A program made the position numbers and the translations under genes. Positions 7,847 to 15,141 of a stretch of DNA of 35,871 nt are shown piece by piece. Under the pieces are notes generated by a model, which was given only the letters and a program-made list of their open reading frames with translations, searched no databases and had not been told where the DNA came from. Source of the stretch: Oscillospiraceae bacterium (GTDB taxonomy: Bacteria; Bacillota; Clostridia; WRLR01). The DNA lies in NCBI GenBank assembly GCA_009777515.1, contig WRLR01000033.1:1-35871 (forward strand). The letters run 5' to 3'. Each line of letters opens with the position of its first letter. Positions within the stretch are counted from its first letter, which is position 1.

Positions 7847-9874
7847 TTACATATTCACCATGCCGACGGCCTGTATCTCCAGCGTCGGATCGATCTCGTT
7901 GTAAGAAAGCACAACCAGCCCAGGGAACACCTGTTCCGTGAGCCTCTTAAAATACAGGCGCACAACCGGCGACGCCAGCACAATCGGCGTCTTGCCAATC
8001 TGCGCGATCTTCTGAATCTGCCGCGTCAGGTTGCCGATGATGCTGTTCGTCGCCTGCGGCTCCAGCGAAATGTACGCGCCCGCGTCGTTGCGCTGTATGG
8101 ATTCTAGTATCGTCTGTTCGAGCGCCGGATCGAGCGTCAGTATGCTGTTGTTGTCGTCGGCTATGAAGCGGCTGGATATGGCCCTGCCGAGCGCCTGGCG
8201 GGCATACTCTGTGAGCATGTCCGTGTCGTGCGTCACGTTGCCGTAGTCGGCCAGCGTCTCCAGTATGGAGACCATGTCCCGGATGGAGACGCCCTCCTTT
8301 AGCAGGTTGGCCTGCACTTTTTGTATCTCCCCCAGGCCCAAAAGTTTTGGGATCAGCTCGTCGACCAGCGCCGGGTTGCTCTGCCGCACATTGTCGACCA
8401 GCGTCTGCACCTCCTGCCTCCCAAGTAGCTCGTGCGCAAATTTTTTGATTACCTCGGTCAGGTGCGTGGCTATGACAGACGGCGGGTCGACGACCGTGTA
8501 GCCCAGCGTCTCGGCCCTCTCCCTCTGGTTCTCGGATATCCACGTGGCGGGCATGCCGAACGCCGGTTCTATTGTCTGGATGCCGTCTACGGCTTCTTCC
8601 ACGAAGCCCGGGTTCATCGCCATGTACTGGTCGAGCATCAGCTCGCCCTGCGCCGTCTCTACGCCCCGGATCTTAATGACGTACTCGTTCGGCGCAAGCT
8701 GTATGTTGTCGCGGAGCCGGATGATGGGCACGATCATGCCCAGCTCCAGCGCGAGCTGCCGCCGTATCATGACGACGCGGTCGAGCAGGTCGCCCCCCTG
8801 CGATGCGTCGGCCAGCGGAATGACTCCGTAGCCGAACTCCAGCTCGATGGGGTCCACCTGCAGCAGCGAAACGACGTTTTCGGGCTTTCGTATCTCCTCG
8901 GCTTCGTTCTCCTCAATCTCCACTTCCTCCTGGATCGACTCTTTCGCTATGCGGCGCGACAGCGCGTAGCCCAGGAACGCCAGCACGGCGCTGAGCAGCA
9001 GGAACGGTACGCGCGCGAGGAAGAACGAGACGATGAACGACAGCCCGGCTGCGATGTACAGCACTTTCGGGCTGCCGAATATCTGCGCGTACAGGTCCTG
9101 GCTCACGTTTTTGTCGGAGGCGCCCGAGCGCGTCACGATGAAGCTGGTCGCGACGGAGACCATGAGGGCGGGGAGCTGCGAGACGAGGCCGTCGCCAATC
9201 GTCAGAATGGTGTACTTCTGCACCGCGTCCATCGGCGCCATTTCATACAGGACTATGCCCAGGATGAGGCCGCCGATGATGTTCAGGAGCGTCAGCAGTA
9301 TGCCGGCGATGGCGTCGTTTTTGACGAACTTGCTGGCGCCGTCCATCGCGCCATAGAAGTCCGCTTCCTTTTGGATTTTCTGGCGGCGCATGCGCGCCTC
9401 CTGCTCGTTAATCAGGCCGGAGTTGAGGTCGGCGTCGATCGCCATTTGCTTGCCGGGCATGGCGTCCAGCGTGAACCGCGCGGCGACCTCGGCGACACGC
9501 TCCGAGCCCTTGGTTATGACTAAAAAGTTCACCAGCGTTATCATGAGGAACACGAGGGCGCCGACGACCAGGTTGCCGCCGCCGACGAACTCGCCGAAGC
9601 TCTCGACCACCCTGCCCGGGCTGACGCCCCCCAGGATCAGGCGCGACGTGGACACGTTGAGCGACAGTCGGAACACCGTCGTGATGACCACGAGCGTCGG
9701 GAAGATCGTCAAGCCGAGGGTGTCGTTCGTCTGGATGGTGTTCAGTAAAATTATGGCCGACAGCATGATGTTCACGGCGAGCATGACGTCGAGCACGCCG
9801 GACGGCACCGTGATGATAAACAGCAATATCACGATTATAAATAAAATCGGCACCGACAAATCCTTCAGAATCAA
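7847..9874 (-). CDS. flhA: Flagellar export gate protein FlhA
   Basis: 675 residues, normal for FlhA. The N-terminal half holds about eight membrane segments, beginning MILKDLSVPILFIIVILLFIITVPSGVLD, with the conserved FHIPEP-family cytoplasmic loop (FVGGGNLVVGALVFLMITLVNF and DAMPGKQMAIDADLNSGLI). The C-terminal half is the cytoplasmic nonameric ring domain that docks substrate-chaperone complexes. The start is a TTG at 9874, not ATG, but it has an excellent AAGGAGG site 7-8 nt upstream. It lies 28 nt before flhF and about 96 nt after flhB. Confidence 0.96.
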   Translation of the reverse strand: MILKDLSVPILFIIVILLFIITVPSGVLDVMLAVNIMLSAIILLNTIQTNDTLGLTIFPTLVVITTVFRLSLNVSTSRLILGGVSPGRVVESFGEFVGGGNLVVGALVFLMITLVNFLVITKGSERVAEVAARFTLDAMPGKQMAIDADLNSGLINEQEARMRRQKIQKEADFYGAMDGASKFVKNDAIAGILLTLLNIIGGLILGIVLYEMAPMDAVQKYTILTIGDGLVSQLPALMVSVATSFIVTRSGASDKNVSQDLYAQIFGSPKVLYIAAGLSFIVSFFLARVPFLLLSAVLAFLGYALSRRIAKESIQEEVEIEENEAEEIRKPENVVSLLQVDPIELEFGYGVIPLADASQGGDLLDRVVMIRRQLALELGMIVPIIRLRDNIQLAPNEYVIKIRGVETAQGELMLDQYMAMNPGFVEEAVDGIQTIEPAFGMPATWISENQRERAETLGYTVVDPPSVIATHLTEVIKKFAHELLGRQEVQTLVDNVRQSNPALVDELIPKLLGLGEIQKVQANLLKEGVSIRDMVSILETLADYGNVTHDTDMLTEYARQALGRAISSRFIADDNNSILTLDPALEQTILESIQRNDAGAYISLEPQATNSIIGNLTRQIQKIAQIGKTPIVLASPVVRLYFKRLTEQVFPGLVVLSYNEIDPTLEIQAVGMVNM

Positions 9875-9923
9875 CGGCCTACCTCCTTACGTAACACACG
9901 AAAACAAGTGCCTTGATGAGGCG

Positions 9924-9974
9924 CGATGAGGACATCGCGCCCTACTACGATTCGATGAGGACATCGCGCCCTAC
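9924..9974. repeat. Two 22-bp hairpin repeats at flhB 3' end
   Basis: Identical 22-bp units at 9924-9945 and 9953-9974 (core GATGAGGACATCGCGCCCTA). The first is flanked so that GCGCGATG (9921-9928) pairs perfectly with CATCGCGC (9933-9940) around a 4-nt loop. The second unit overlaps the end of flhB and supplies its TAG stop codon. A near-identical third copy (one mismatch) is at 19609-19630. There is no T-run, so this is not a standard terminator. Confidence 0.88.
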
Positions 9975-11107
9975 ACAACGTTTTTATTTTTTAGGCTGTA
10001 CACGAACGCCAGCACCTCGGCTACGGCGTGGTAGAGCTCTATCGGTATCTTCTCGCCGACCTCCACGGTGTCGTACAGCGCCCGCGCGAGCGGCCTGTTC
10101 TCCACGACGCTCACACCGCTCTCCTCGGCGATCTTCTTTATCCTGTGCGCCACGTAGTCCCTGCCCTTGGCCAGCACCACAGGGGCGTCGGCGATCGCGA
10201 GGTCATAGCGGACCGCGACCGCGAAATGGGTCGGGTTCGTGATGACCACGTCGGCCTTCGGCACGTCGCTCATCATGCGCTGCATGGATATCTTGCGCTG
10301 CTTCTCCTTGATCTTCGCCTTGATCTTCGGGTCGCCCTCCATCTGCTTGTACTCTTCTTTGACCTCGTACTTGGTCATCTTGAGCTCCTGCTCGTGCTGC
10401 CACCACTGCCAGGCGTAGTCGATGATCGCAAGGAACAGGATGGCGGCGCATATGCGGAACGCCAGGTCGAACACCATCGCGAGCCCGTTGCGCACAATCG
10501 TCATGATGTCCGCGCCCATCAGCATCGTCAGGTCGGACAGCTTGCCGTTGATGTACGTGTACGCCAGCATCCCGACGACCAGCACCTTGAACACGGACTT
10601 GAACAGGTTGAACAGGTTCTTTGCCGAAAAAAGCCGCTTAAAGCCCTTGATGGGGCTTATCTTGTCCGGCTTGAAGCGCAGCGGCTCCGCCGTGAACTGG
10701 AACCCCACCTGCGCCACGTTCGCGGTGAACGCCGCCACATACACGACGCCCATGATGGGCCCGACGCTCAGCAGGAACGCAATCGCGGCGTCGATGTATA
10801 GTTTGTACATTATGTTGATCGTGATGTCCTGCGCCGATGCCATGTAGTCCAGGTACATCGATTTCGCAAAACGGGTGACGCTCTCGTATATCAGGCCACC
10901 GCAGACCTTTATCGTGAAAAACGCGACGAGCAGTATGATGGCGGTGATGATCTCGGTGCTCTTCATCACCTGCCCCTTTTTACGCGCGTCCTGGCGCTTC
11001 TTGGTCGTCGCGGTCTCGGTCTTCTCGCCGCCCGGCCCATCCTTTGCGAAGCGCTGGAGCTGCACGCGCCGCCAATTTGCATTTTTGTACAACCCGCCGT
11101 TAATCAC
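9971..11107 (-). CDS. flhB: Flagellar export switch protein FlhB
   Basis: About 378 residues. The N-terminal basic region (VQLQRFAKDGPGGEKTETATTKKRQDARKKGQV) is typical, followed by four membrane helices and a cytoplasmic domain with the autocleavage motif NPTH (near residue 291), whose Asn-Pro cleavage switches export from hook to filament substrates. I place the start at a GTG at 11107 that overlaps the fliR stop (GTGA). A later in-frame TTG or the GTG before QLQRFA are alternatives. Upstream sequence to 11494 is a shadow of fliR, not FlhB. The stop codon lies within a 22-bp intergenic repeat, so the last residues may have been altered by repeat insertion. Confidence 0.94.
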   Translation of the reverse strand: MINGGLYKNANWRRVQLQRFAKDGPGGEKTETATTKKRQDARKKGQVMKSTEIITAIILLVAFFTIKVCGGLIYESVTRFAKSMYLDYMASAQDITINIMYKLYIDAAIAFLLSVGPIMGVVYVAAFTANVAQVGFQFTAEPLRFKPDKISPIKGFKRLFSAKNLFNLFKSVFKVLVVGMLAYTYINGKLSDLTMLMGADIMTIVRNGLAMVFDLAFRICAAILFLAIIDYAWQWWQHEQELKMTKYEVKEEYKQMEGDPKIKAKIKEKQRKISMQRMMSDVPKADVVITNPTHFAVAVRYDLAIADAPVVLAKGRDYVAHRIKKIAEESGVSVVENRPLARALYDTVEVGEKIPIELYHAVAEVLAFVYSLKNKNVV

Positions 11108-11895
11108 CCTGCTCCGAGCCCCCTCATGAAGTTGACGGTCTCGTTCCCTATGTTCTTGAACAGCTCGCCCAGTATGATCAGCATCGTCGGCATAGTGACG
11201 ATCATAATGACGATGCCGACCAAAATTTTCAGCGGCATGCCGACCATAAACACGTTTATCTGCGGCATCGCCTTCGATATGGTGCCCAGCGCCACGTCGG
11301 CGAGCAACACGGTGAAGACGATGGGCGCCGCGATCCGGAAGCCGACGATGAACACGTCGGAAAAGAGGCGCATCAGCGTCGCCATGACTTCCCCGTCCAT
11401 GTTGAGGCGCCCCAGCGGTATGATGCTGTAGCTGTGGCTGATCGTCAGTATGACCATGTGGTGCGCGTTGACGGTGATGAACATTAGCATGCACAGTATA
11501 AAATAGAAATTCGCCGTGATCGGTATCTGGACATTGCTCACGGGGTCCAGCACGTTGACCATGGAAAAACCGATTTTCATGTCTATCATCTGGCCCGCCA
11601 TATAAATGGCGGAGAACATGAGGTAGGGTATGAAGCCGATGGACGCGCCTATTATAAATTCCCGGGCGGCGTAATAGACGTACTCCGGGGCGTTGCCGTA
11701 GAAGCCGGGCGACACGATGGGCGCCGAGCTCGTCATTATGAGGGCGATAAAAAAAGAGAACCCGAGCTTATAGTAAACCGGCAGGTTCTGCCGCCCGAAT
11801 ATGGGCGAGACCACGAACATCCCGGTCACCCTCAGGAAAACCAAAAAAAACAACGCCACCGCGTCTATCAGCGCCTGTTCAAACTCAGGGCTCAT
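11104..11895 (-). CDS. fliR: Flagellar export gate protein FliR
   Basis: 263 residues, polytopic, the expected length. It begins MSPEFEQALIDAVALFFLVFLRVTGMFVVSPIFGRQN, a typical FliR N-terminus with the conserved R-x-[TS]-G-x-F...P-[IV]-F-G pattern. Multiple hydrophobic helices follow, ending PLKILVGIVIMIVTMPTMLIILGELFKNIG. With FliP and FliQ it forms the helical export channel core. The start ATG has GGGGAT upstream. It overlaps the following flhB by 4 nt if flhB uses the GTG at 11107. Confidence 0.95.
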   Translation of the reverse strand: MSPEFEQALIDAVALFFLVFLRVTGMFVVSPIFGRQNLPVYYKLGFSFFIALIMTSSAPIVSPGFYGNAPEYVYYAAREFIIGASIGFIPYLMFSAIYMAGQMIDMKIGFSMVNVLDPVSNVQIPITANFYFILCMLMFITVNAHHMVILTISHSYSIIPLGRLNMDGEVMATLMRLFSDVFIVGFRIAAPIVFTVLLADVALGTISKAMPQINVFMVGMPLKILVGIVIMIVTMPTMLIILGELFKNIGNETVNFMRGLGAG

Positions 11896-11902
11896 CGCTA
11901 TC

Positions 11903-11936
11903 CCCGCATATCAGTATTACCCGCATATCAGTATCA
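11903..11936. repeat. 17-bp tandem duplication in fliQ-fliR gap
   Basis: CCCGCATATCAGTATTA (11903-11919) is repeated directly as CCCGCATATCAGTATCA (11920-11936). Just beyond it ATGGAAAGCT occurs twice 20 bp apart. The 72-bp gap between fliQ and fliR is largely made of these two duplications. Confidence 0.85.
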
Positions 11937-11967
11937 ATGGAAAGCTGTCTATTGAAATGGAAAGCTT

Positions 11968-12237
11968 TCATCTGACTATTTCCAGCACCCGCGCGTACAG
12001 GCTCAGGGCGAACTCCGTGGATATGTTGCCCATCCACGCGCCGAACACCGCGAGCGACACAAGGATCGCGAACAGCTTGGGTATAAATGTCAGCGTCTGC
12101 TCCTGGATCGACGTGGTGGCCTGGAACACGCTGATAACAAGGCCGACGATGAGGCTGATGCCCAGCAGCGGCATGGCGAGGTAGAGAACGGTCATCATCG
12201 CCTCCCTCGCAACATCCATTACAATAGCCTGTTCCAT
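11968..12237 (-). CDS. fliQ: Flagellar export gate protein FliQ
   Basis: 89 residues with two long hydrophobic helices, the standard FliQ size and layout: MEQAIVMDVAREAMMTVLYLAMPLLGISLIVGLVISVFQ, then TSIQEQTLTFIPKL (a conserved loop) and the second helix. It is part of the FliP5-FliQ4-FliR1 export core. The start ATG at 12237 has GGGAG 10 nt upstream; the longer open frame to 12390 is not FliQ. Unusually, its upstream neighbour is not fliP but an oppositely oriented ATPase gene, so fliQ either needs its own promoter or relies on readthrough across about 2 kb of antisense DNA. Confidence 0.95.
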   Translation of the reverse strand: MEQAIVMDVAREAMMTVLYLAMPLLGISLIVGLVISVFQATTSIQEQTLTFIPKLFAILVSLAVFGAWMGNISTEFALSLYARVLEIVR

Positions 12238-12295
12238 AAGCCGGCACTCCCAAACGACCTGCGCGCACCACACCCACAGCGCCCCGCACACGTAA

Positions 12296-12460
12296 TTAGT
12301 ATTGTTGTGGAGTATATACCACGTTCCGAAACCCTTGAAACCAACCCCGCCCCTGCGCGCAGCATAGGACAAAGGCAACTGCGGCAACAAAACGCGATAT
12401 GTTGCCTACGCATGGCAGTATATATATCAAGGCAGCTACAATCAGTCCCCATAATTTCAT
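12296..12460 (-). CDS. Possible 54-residue hydrophobic peptide
   Basis: Short frame starting at ATG 12460: MKLWGLIVAALIYILPCVGNISRF followed by VAAVAFVLCCAQGRGWFQGF. Two hydrophobic stretches look membrane-compatible. There is no convincing ribosome site and I know no family. It may be a real small membrane protein, a remnant, or chance. It is listed because it is the only plausible coding content in the fliQ-ATPase intergenic region. Confidence 0.22.
   Translation of the reverse strand: MKLWGLIVAALIYILPCVGNISRFVAAVAFVLCCAQGRGWFQGFRNVVYTPQQY
12299..12345 (-). promoter_or_regulatory. Weak candidate promoter for fliQ
   Basis: On the minus strand TGG precedes TATATA (12313-12318), an extended -10-like sequence, with a poor -35. 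It is about 75 bp upstream of the fliQ ATG. It is considered because the gate genes fliQ onward are cut off from fliP by an opposite-strand gene. Weak evidence. Confidence 0.25.
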
Positions 12461-12461
12461 T

Positions 12462-12490
12462 TTGAAAACCGGAATATTAGCGTGTAAAAT
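12462..12490 (+). promoter_or_regulatory. Candidate sigma-A promoter for the ATPase gene
   Basis: TTGAAA (12462-12467), a 17-bp spacer and TAAAAT (12485-12490) match the vegetative consensus at 4 or 5 of 6 positions in each box with ideal spacing. It points towards the AAA-ATPase gene and would give a 5' leader of about 150 nt. Confidence 0.5.
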
Positions 12491-12515
12491 AATAGAAAGG
12501 GCAGGACACGGGCGC

Positions 12516-12566
12516 AACGCCATGCATGTTTTCATGACTACTTGCGCCTGGTCAAGGCATGGCGTT
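12516..12566. repeat. 10-bp perfect inverted repeat in ATPase leader
   Basis: AACGCCATGC (12516-12525) and GCATGGCGTT (12557-12566) are perfect inverted copies separated by 31 bp. The right arm runs into TTTTAT. It could be an operator, or an RNA stem in the leader transcript. Confidence 0.7.
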
Positions 12567-12572
12567 TTATAT

Positions 12573-12580
12573 GGTAGAAT
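12573..12580 (+). promoter_or_regulatory. Second candidate promoter, extended -10 type
   Basis: TGG followed by TAGAAT (12575-12580) resembles an extended -10 element, 69 bp before the ATPase start. The -35 region is poor and overlaps the right arm of the inverted repeat, so binding at that repeat could occlude it. Confidence 0.3.
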
Positions 12581-12590
12581 GCCTAAAGAA

Positions 12591-12623
12591 GATAGGCGTT
12601 AGATGGGCGTTAGATGGGCGTTA
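12591..12623 (+). repeat. Three 11-bp direct repeats before the ATPase gene
   Basis: GATAGGCGTTA, GATGGGCGTTA and GATGGGCGTTA lie back to back, 8 bp upstream of the ribosome site. The 11-bp period is one helical turn, which would place copies on one face of the DNA. They may equally be a slippage product. Confidence 0.85.
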
Positions 12624-12648
12624 AAATTAACGAGAGGAATTGCCTTGT

Positions 12649-14235
12649 ATGCGCAGATTCAATGTTACGGGTCTTTGCGTGCCTGAAGACGACTACATGG
12701 TCGATATCAGCGGCAAGATAGAGCAGATAAAGAGGCTGGTGGACGACCGCAGCTACTTCACCTTCAACCGCGCAAGGCAGTATGGGAAGACCACTACCTT
12801 GGCTTGCCTCGAAAGAGCGCTGCAGGACGAATACACGGTGGCATCGATCAGCTTTGAGGGGCTTGGCATTAATGCTTTTGAGTCGGAAGCCGGCTTTTGC
12901 AAGGCTTTTTTAAAACTAATAAGCGAAGCTATAGAGTTAACGGATGCTTCCGATGATTGCAAAGAAAGCTGGGCGGATGGCAACGTCACGACATTCATGG
13001 AGCTTGGCAGACACATCACTAAGATGTGCAAGCCCGGCGAACAGGGCCGGGACCACAAGGTCGTTCTAATGATCGACGAAGTTGACAAGACGAGCAACAA
13101 CCGCGTGTTCCTCCATTTCCTCGGGATGCTCCGCAACAAGTTCCTTCTGCGCAAGAACAGGAAAGACCACACATTCCACAGTGTCATCCTCGCTGGAGTC
13201 CACGACATTAAGAACATCAAGCTCAAGATGACGGGCGAGGGCGCCTACACCCCGACGGCGGTGGAGGATAAGATGTACAACTCGCCGTGGAATATAGCGG
13301 TGGCATTCGATGTGGATATGTCGTTTAGCCCCGCTGAGATAGCCACAATGCTCAACGAATACGAGTCTGACCACAGCACGGGCATGGACATCCCGGCGAT
13401 CGCTGCAGAAATCCACAGTTTCACAAGCGGGTATCCGTTCCTGGTTTCGAGAATATGCCAGTGTATCGATCAGGAGCTTGACAGAAACTGGACGCTTCGT
13501 GGCGTACAGGATGCGGTTGATATCATACTGGATGAACATAACACTTTGTTTGACGATTTAATAAAGAACATGGAAAACGATAAGCCATTACATGATTTTA
13601 TACAAGATTTGCTTTTTGTTGGCAGGGATATGAAGTTCAATCTTGACAACCAGATGGTAAGCCTAGGCCATATGTACGGATTTTTGAAAAAAGGCGAACG
13701 AAGCAAAACGATAATAGCAAACAGGATTTTTGAAAACCGTCTATATGAGTACTTCTTGTCAAAAAACTACACTACGACAAGGGAAATCGCAATGGTCTTG
13801 CAACAAGACGTAGTCCAAGACGGGCAGTTCGACATGTCGCTGTGCCTTCGCAAATTCGCGGATCACTATGCCGAAATTTGGAGCGAGCGCGACGAGAAGT
13901 TCATTGAGCGCGAAGGGCGCTTGTTGTTTCTTTCCTACCTAAAACCGCTAATCAATGGGCAGGGTTTCTACCACATAGAGAGCCAGTACACAGACATGCG
14001 CAGAATGGATATTATAGTGGACTTCGGGCGGGAGCAGTTCATCGTGGAACTCAAACTCTGGCGCGGCGAAGTGGCGCATGAAAAGGCATACGAACAGCTT
14101 CTCGGCTATATGGAGCGAAAAGGCGCGAACGAGGGCTACATGCTGACGTTCGATTTCCGCAAAGAAGCTAACAAACAGCCATACTCAAAATGGGTGGAAC
14201 AGGGCGGCAAAAGGATATTTGATGTAGTGGTATAG
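12649..14235 (+). CDS. AAA-like ATPase with C-terminal PD-(D/E)XK nuclease-like domain
   Basis: 528 residues, the only convincing plus-strand gene here. The N-terminus (MRRFNVTGLCVPEDDYMVDISGKI) leads to a Walker A-like motif RARQYGKTTTL near residues 41-51, lacking the usual first Gly. Walker B is VVLMIDEVDK around residue 140. The C-terminus has a PD-(D/E)XK pattern: Asp of RMDIIVDF (~454), Glu and Lys of FIVELKLWRG (~467, 469) and a Gln in YEQLLGY (~483). This architecture (AAA-ATPase-like plus PDDEXK_9-type) belongs to a widespread, often multi-copy family in gut Clostridia and other anaerobes; its role is unknown. The ATG at 12649 is chosen for GAGAGGAA 9-11 nt upstream; the TTG at 12640 is rejected. 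By eye its codon use is less GC-rich than its neighbours. It is divergent from fliQ and convergent with fliP (15 bp apart), consistent with insertion. Confidence 0.88.
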   Translation: MRRFNVTGLCVPEDDYMVDISGKIEQIKRLVDDRSYFTFNRARQYGKTTTLACLERALQDEYTVASISFEGLGINAFESEAGFCKAFLKLISEAIELTDASDDCKESWADGNVTTFMELGRHITKMCKPGEQGRDHKVVLMIDEVDKTSNNRVFLHFLGMLRNKFLLRKNRKDHTFHSVILAGVHDIKNIKLKMTGEGAYTPTAVEDKMYNSPWNIAVAFDVDMSFSPAEIATMLNEYESDHSTGMDIPAIAAEIHSFTSGYPFLVSRICQCIDQELDRNWTLRGVQDAVDIILDEHNTLFDDLIKNMENDKPLHDFIQDLLFVGRDMKFNLDNQMVSLGHMYGFLKKGERSKTIIANRIFENRLYEYFLSKNYTTTREIAMVLQQDVVQDGQFDMSLCLRKFADHYAEIWSERDEKFIEREGRLLFLSYLKPLINGQGFYHIESQYTDMRRMDIIVDFGREQFIVELKLWRGEVAHEKAYEQLLGYMERKGANEGYMLTFDFRKEANKQPYSKWVEQGGKRIFDVVV

Positions 14236-14250
14236 GTTAGTTGTATATGT

Positions 14251-15054
14251 TTATTTAAAACTTTTGATTATTGTTTCGGCTACCAGGCTCCAGCCGTTGA
14301 TGGAGATGAAGAGGAGGACCTTGAACGGGAGGGATATCATTACGGGGGGGAGCATCATCATGCCCATGGACATGAGGGTGCTGGCTACTACCATGTCTAT
14401 CACCAGAAACGGGATATAGATGAAAAAGCCTATCTGGAACGCCTTGGTGAGCTCGTTGATGAGGAAGGCTGGTATCACAACGGTCAGTGGCAGCTCCTCA
14501 GGGCGCACGGGCGTGGGGATGTTGGCTATGCCGACGAACAGCTCGAGCGACTTCTGATCGTTCTCCCCAAACTGCCTTAGCATGAAGTCCTTTATCGTGT
14601 CAGAGGCGCTGGTGGCGGCCTGCTCTATGCCGATCTCCTCGCGGATGTAGGGCTGCACGGCGTTGTCGTTGAGGTTGGTGAGCACGGGCAGCATCGTGAA
14701 AAACGTCAGGAACAGCGCAAGGCTGACAATGACCTGGTTCGGGGGCATCTGCTGCGTGCCAAGGGCGTTCCTGACAAATGATAGCACGATGACCGTGCGC
14801 ACGAACGACGTCGTCATAATCAGTATGGACGGCGCGAGCGTGAGCACGGTGAGGATGAGCAGGATTTGGATGGAGACGGCTACGTCGTCCGGCGACTGGG
14901 CGCCCTCCACTCCCAGCGAAAAGCTGAACGGCATAAATGTCTGGGCCATCGGGCGCTGCGCCGCGAAGAGCAGAATGGACGCGAAAACCGACGCCGCAGC
15001 GGCTTTATGCAAATACTTCCTGCGTTTTTTCGGTTTTATAGTCGTCTCGCCCAT
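14251..15054 (-). CDS. fliP: Flagellar export gate protein FliP
   Basis: 267 residues with an N-terminal basic region and signal-like hydrophobic segment (SVFASILLFAAQRPMAQ), as FliP is made with a cleavable signal peptide in many bacteria. The conserved core follows: LTLAPSILIMTTSFVRTVIVLSFVRNALGTQQMPPNQV, then FLINELTKAFQIGFFIYIPFLVIDMVVASTLMSMGMMMLPPVMISLPFK. It forms the export channel with FliQ and FliR. The protein appears complete, so the adjacent ATPase gene did not truncate it. Its stop is only 15 bp from the end of the convergent ATPase gene. Confidence 0.96.
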   Translation of the reverse strand: MGETTIKPKKRRKYLHKAAAASVFASILLFAAQRPMAQTFMPFSFSLGVEGAQSPDDVAVSIQILLILTVLTLAPSILIMTTSFVRTVIVLSFVRNALGTQQMPPNQVIVSLALFLTFFTMLPVLTNLNDNAVQPYIREEIGIEQAATSASDTIKDFMLRQFGENDQKSLELFVGIANIPTPVRPEELPLTVVIPAFLINELTKAFQIGFFIYIPFLVIDMVVASTLMSMGMMMLPPVMISLPFKVLLFISINGWSLVAETIIKSFK

Positions 15055-15091
15055 TTATTGATTATGACCTCTCCGATACGGTTGCTTCGCC

Positions 15092-15139
15092 GGATGCCTG
15101 CGCAGATGCCTGCGCAGATGCCTGCGCGGATGCCTGTGT
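15092..15139. repeat. 12-bp tandem repeat x4 between fliO and fliP
   Basis: Units (A/G)GATGCCTGCGC at 15092-15103, 15104-15115, 15116-15127 and a variant at 15128-15139, starting two bases beyond the fliO stop. In another minus-strand frame they would encode an AQAS repeat, so the array resembles the in-frame repeats of neighbouring genes although it lies outside the fliO frame. Confidence 0.88.
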
Positions 15140-15141
15140 GA

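Noticed and set aside
11108..11494. N-terminal extension of the flhB frame
   Set aside because: It lies entirely within fliR in another frame and has His/Arg/Asp-rich nonsense composition; FlhB homology begins near QLQRFAKD.
14236..14250. Terminator between the convergent ATPase and fliP genes
   Set aside because: Only 15 bases, no inverted repeat or T-run seen.
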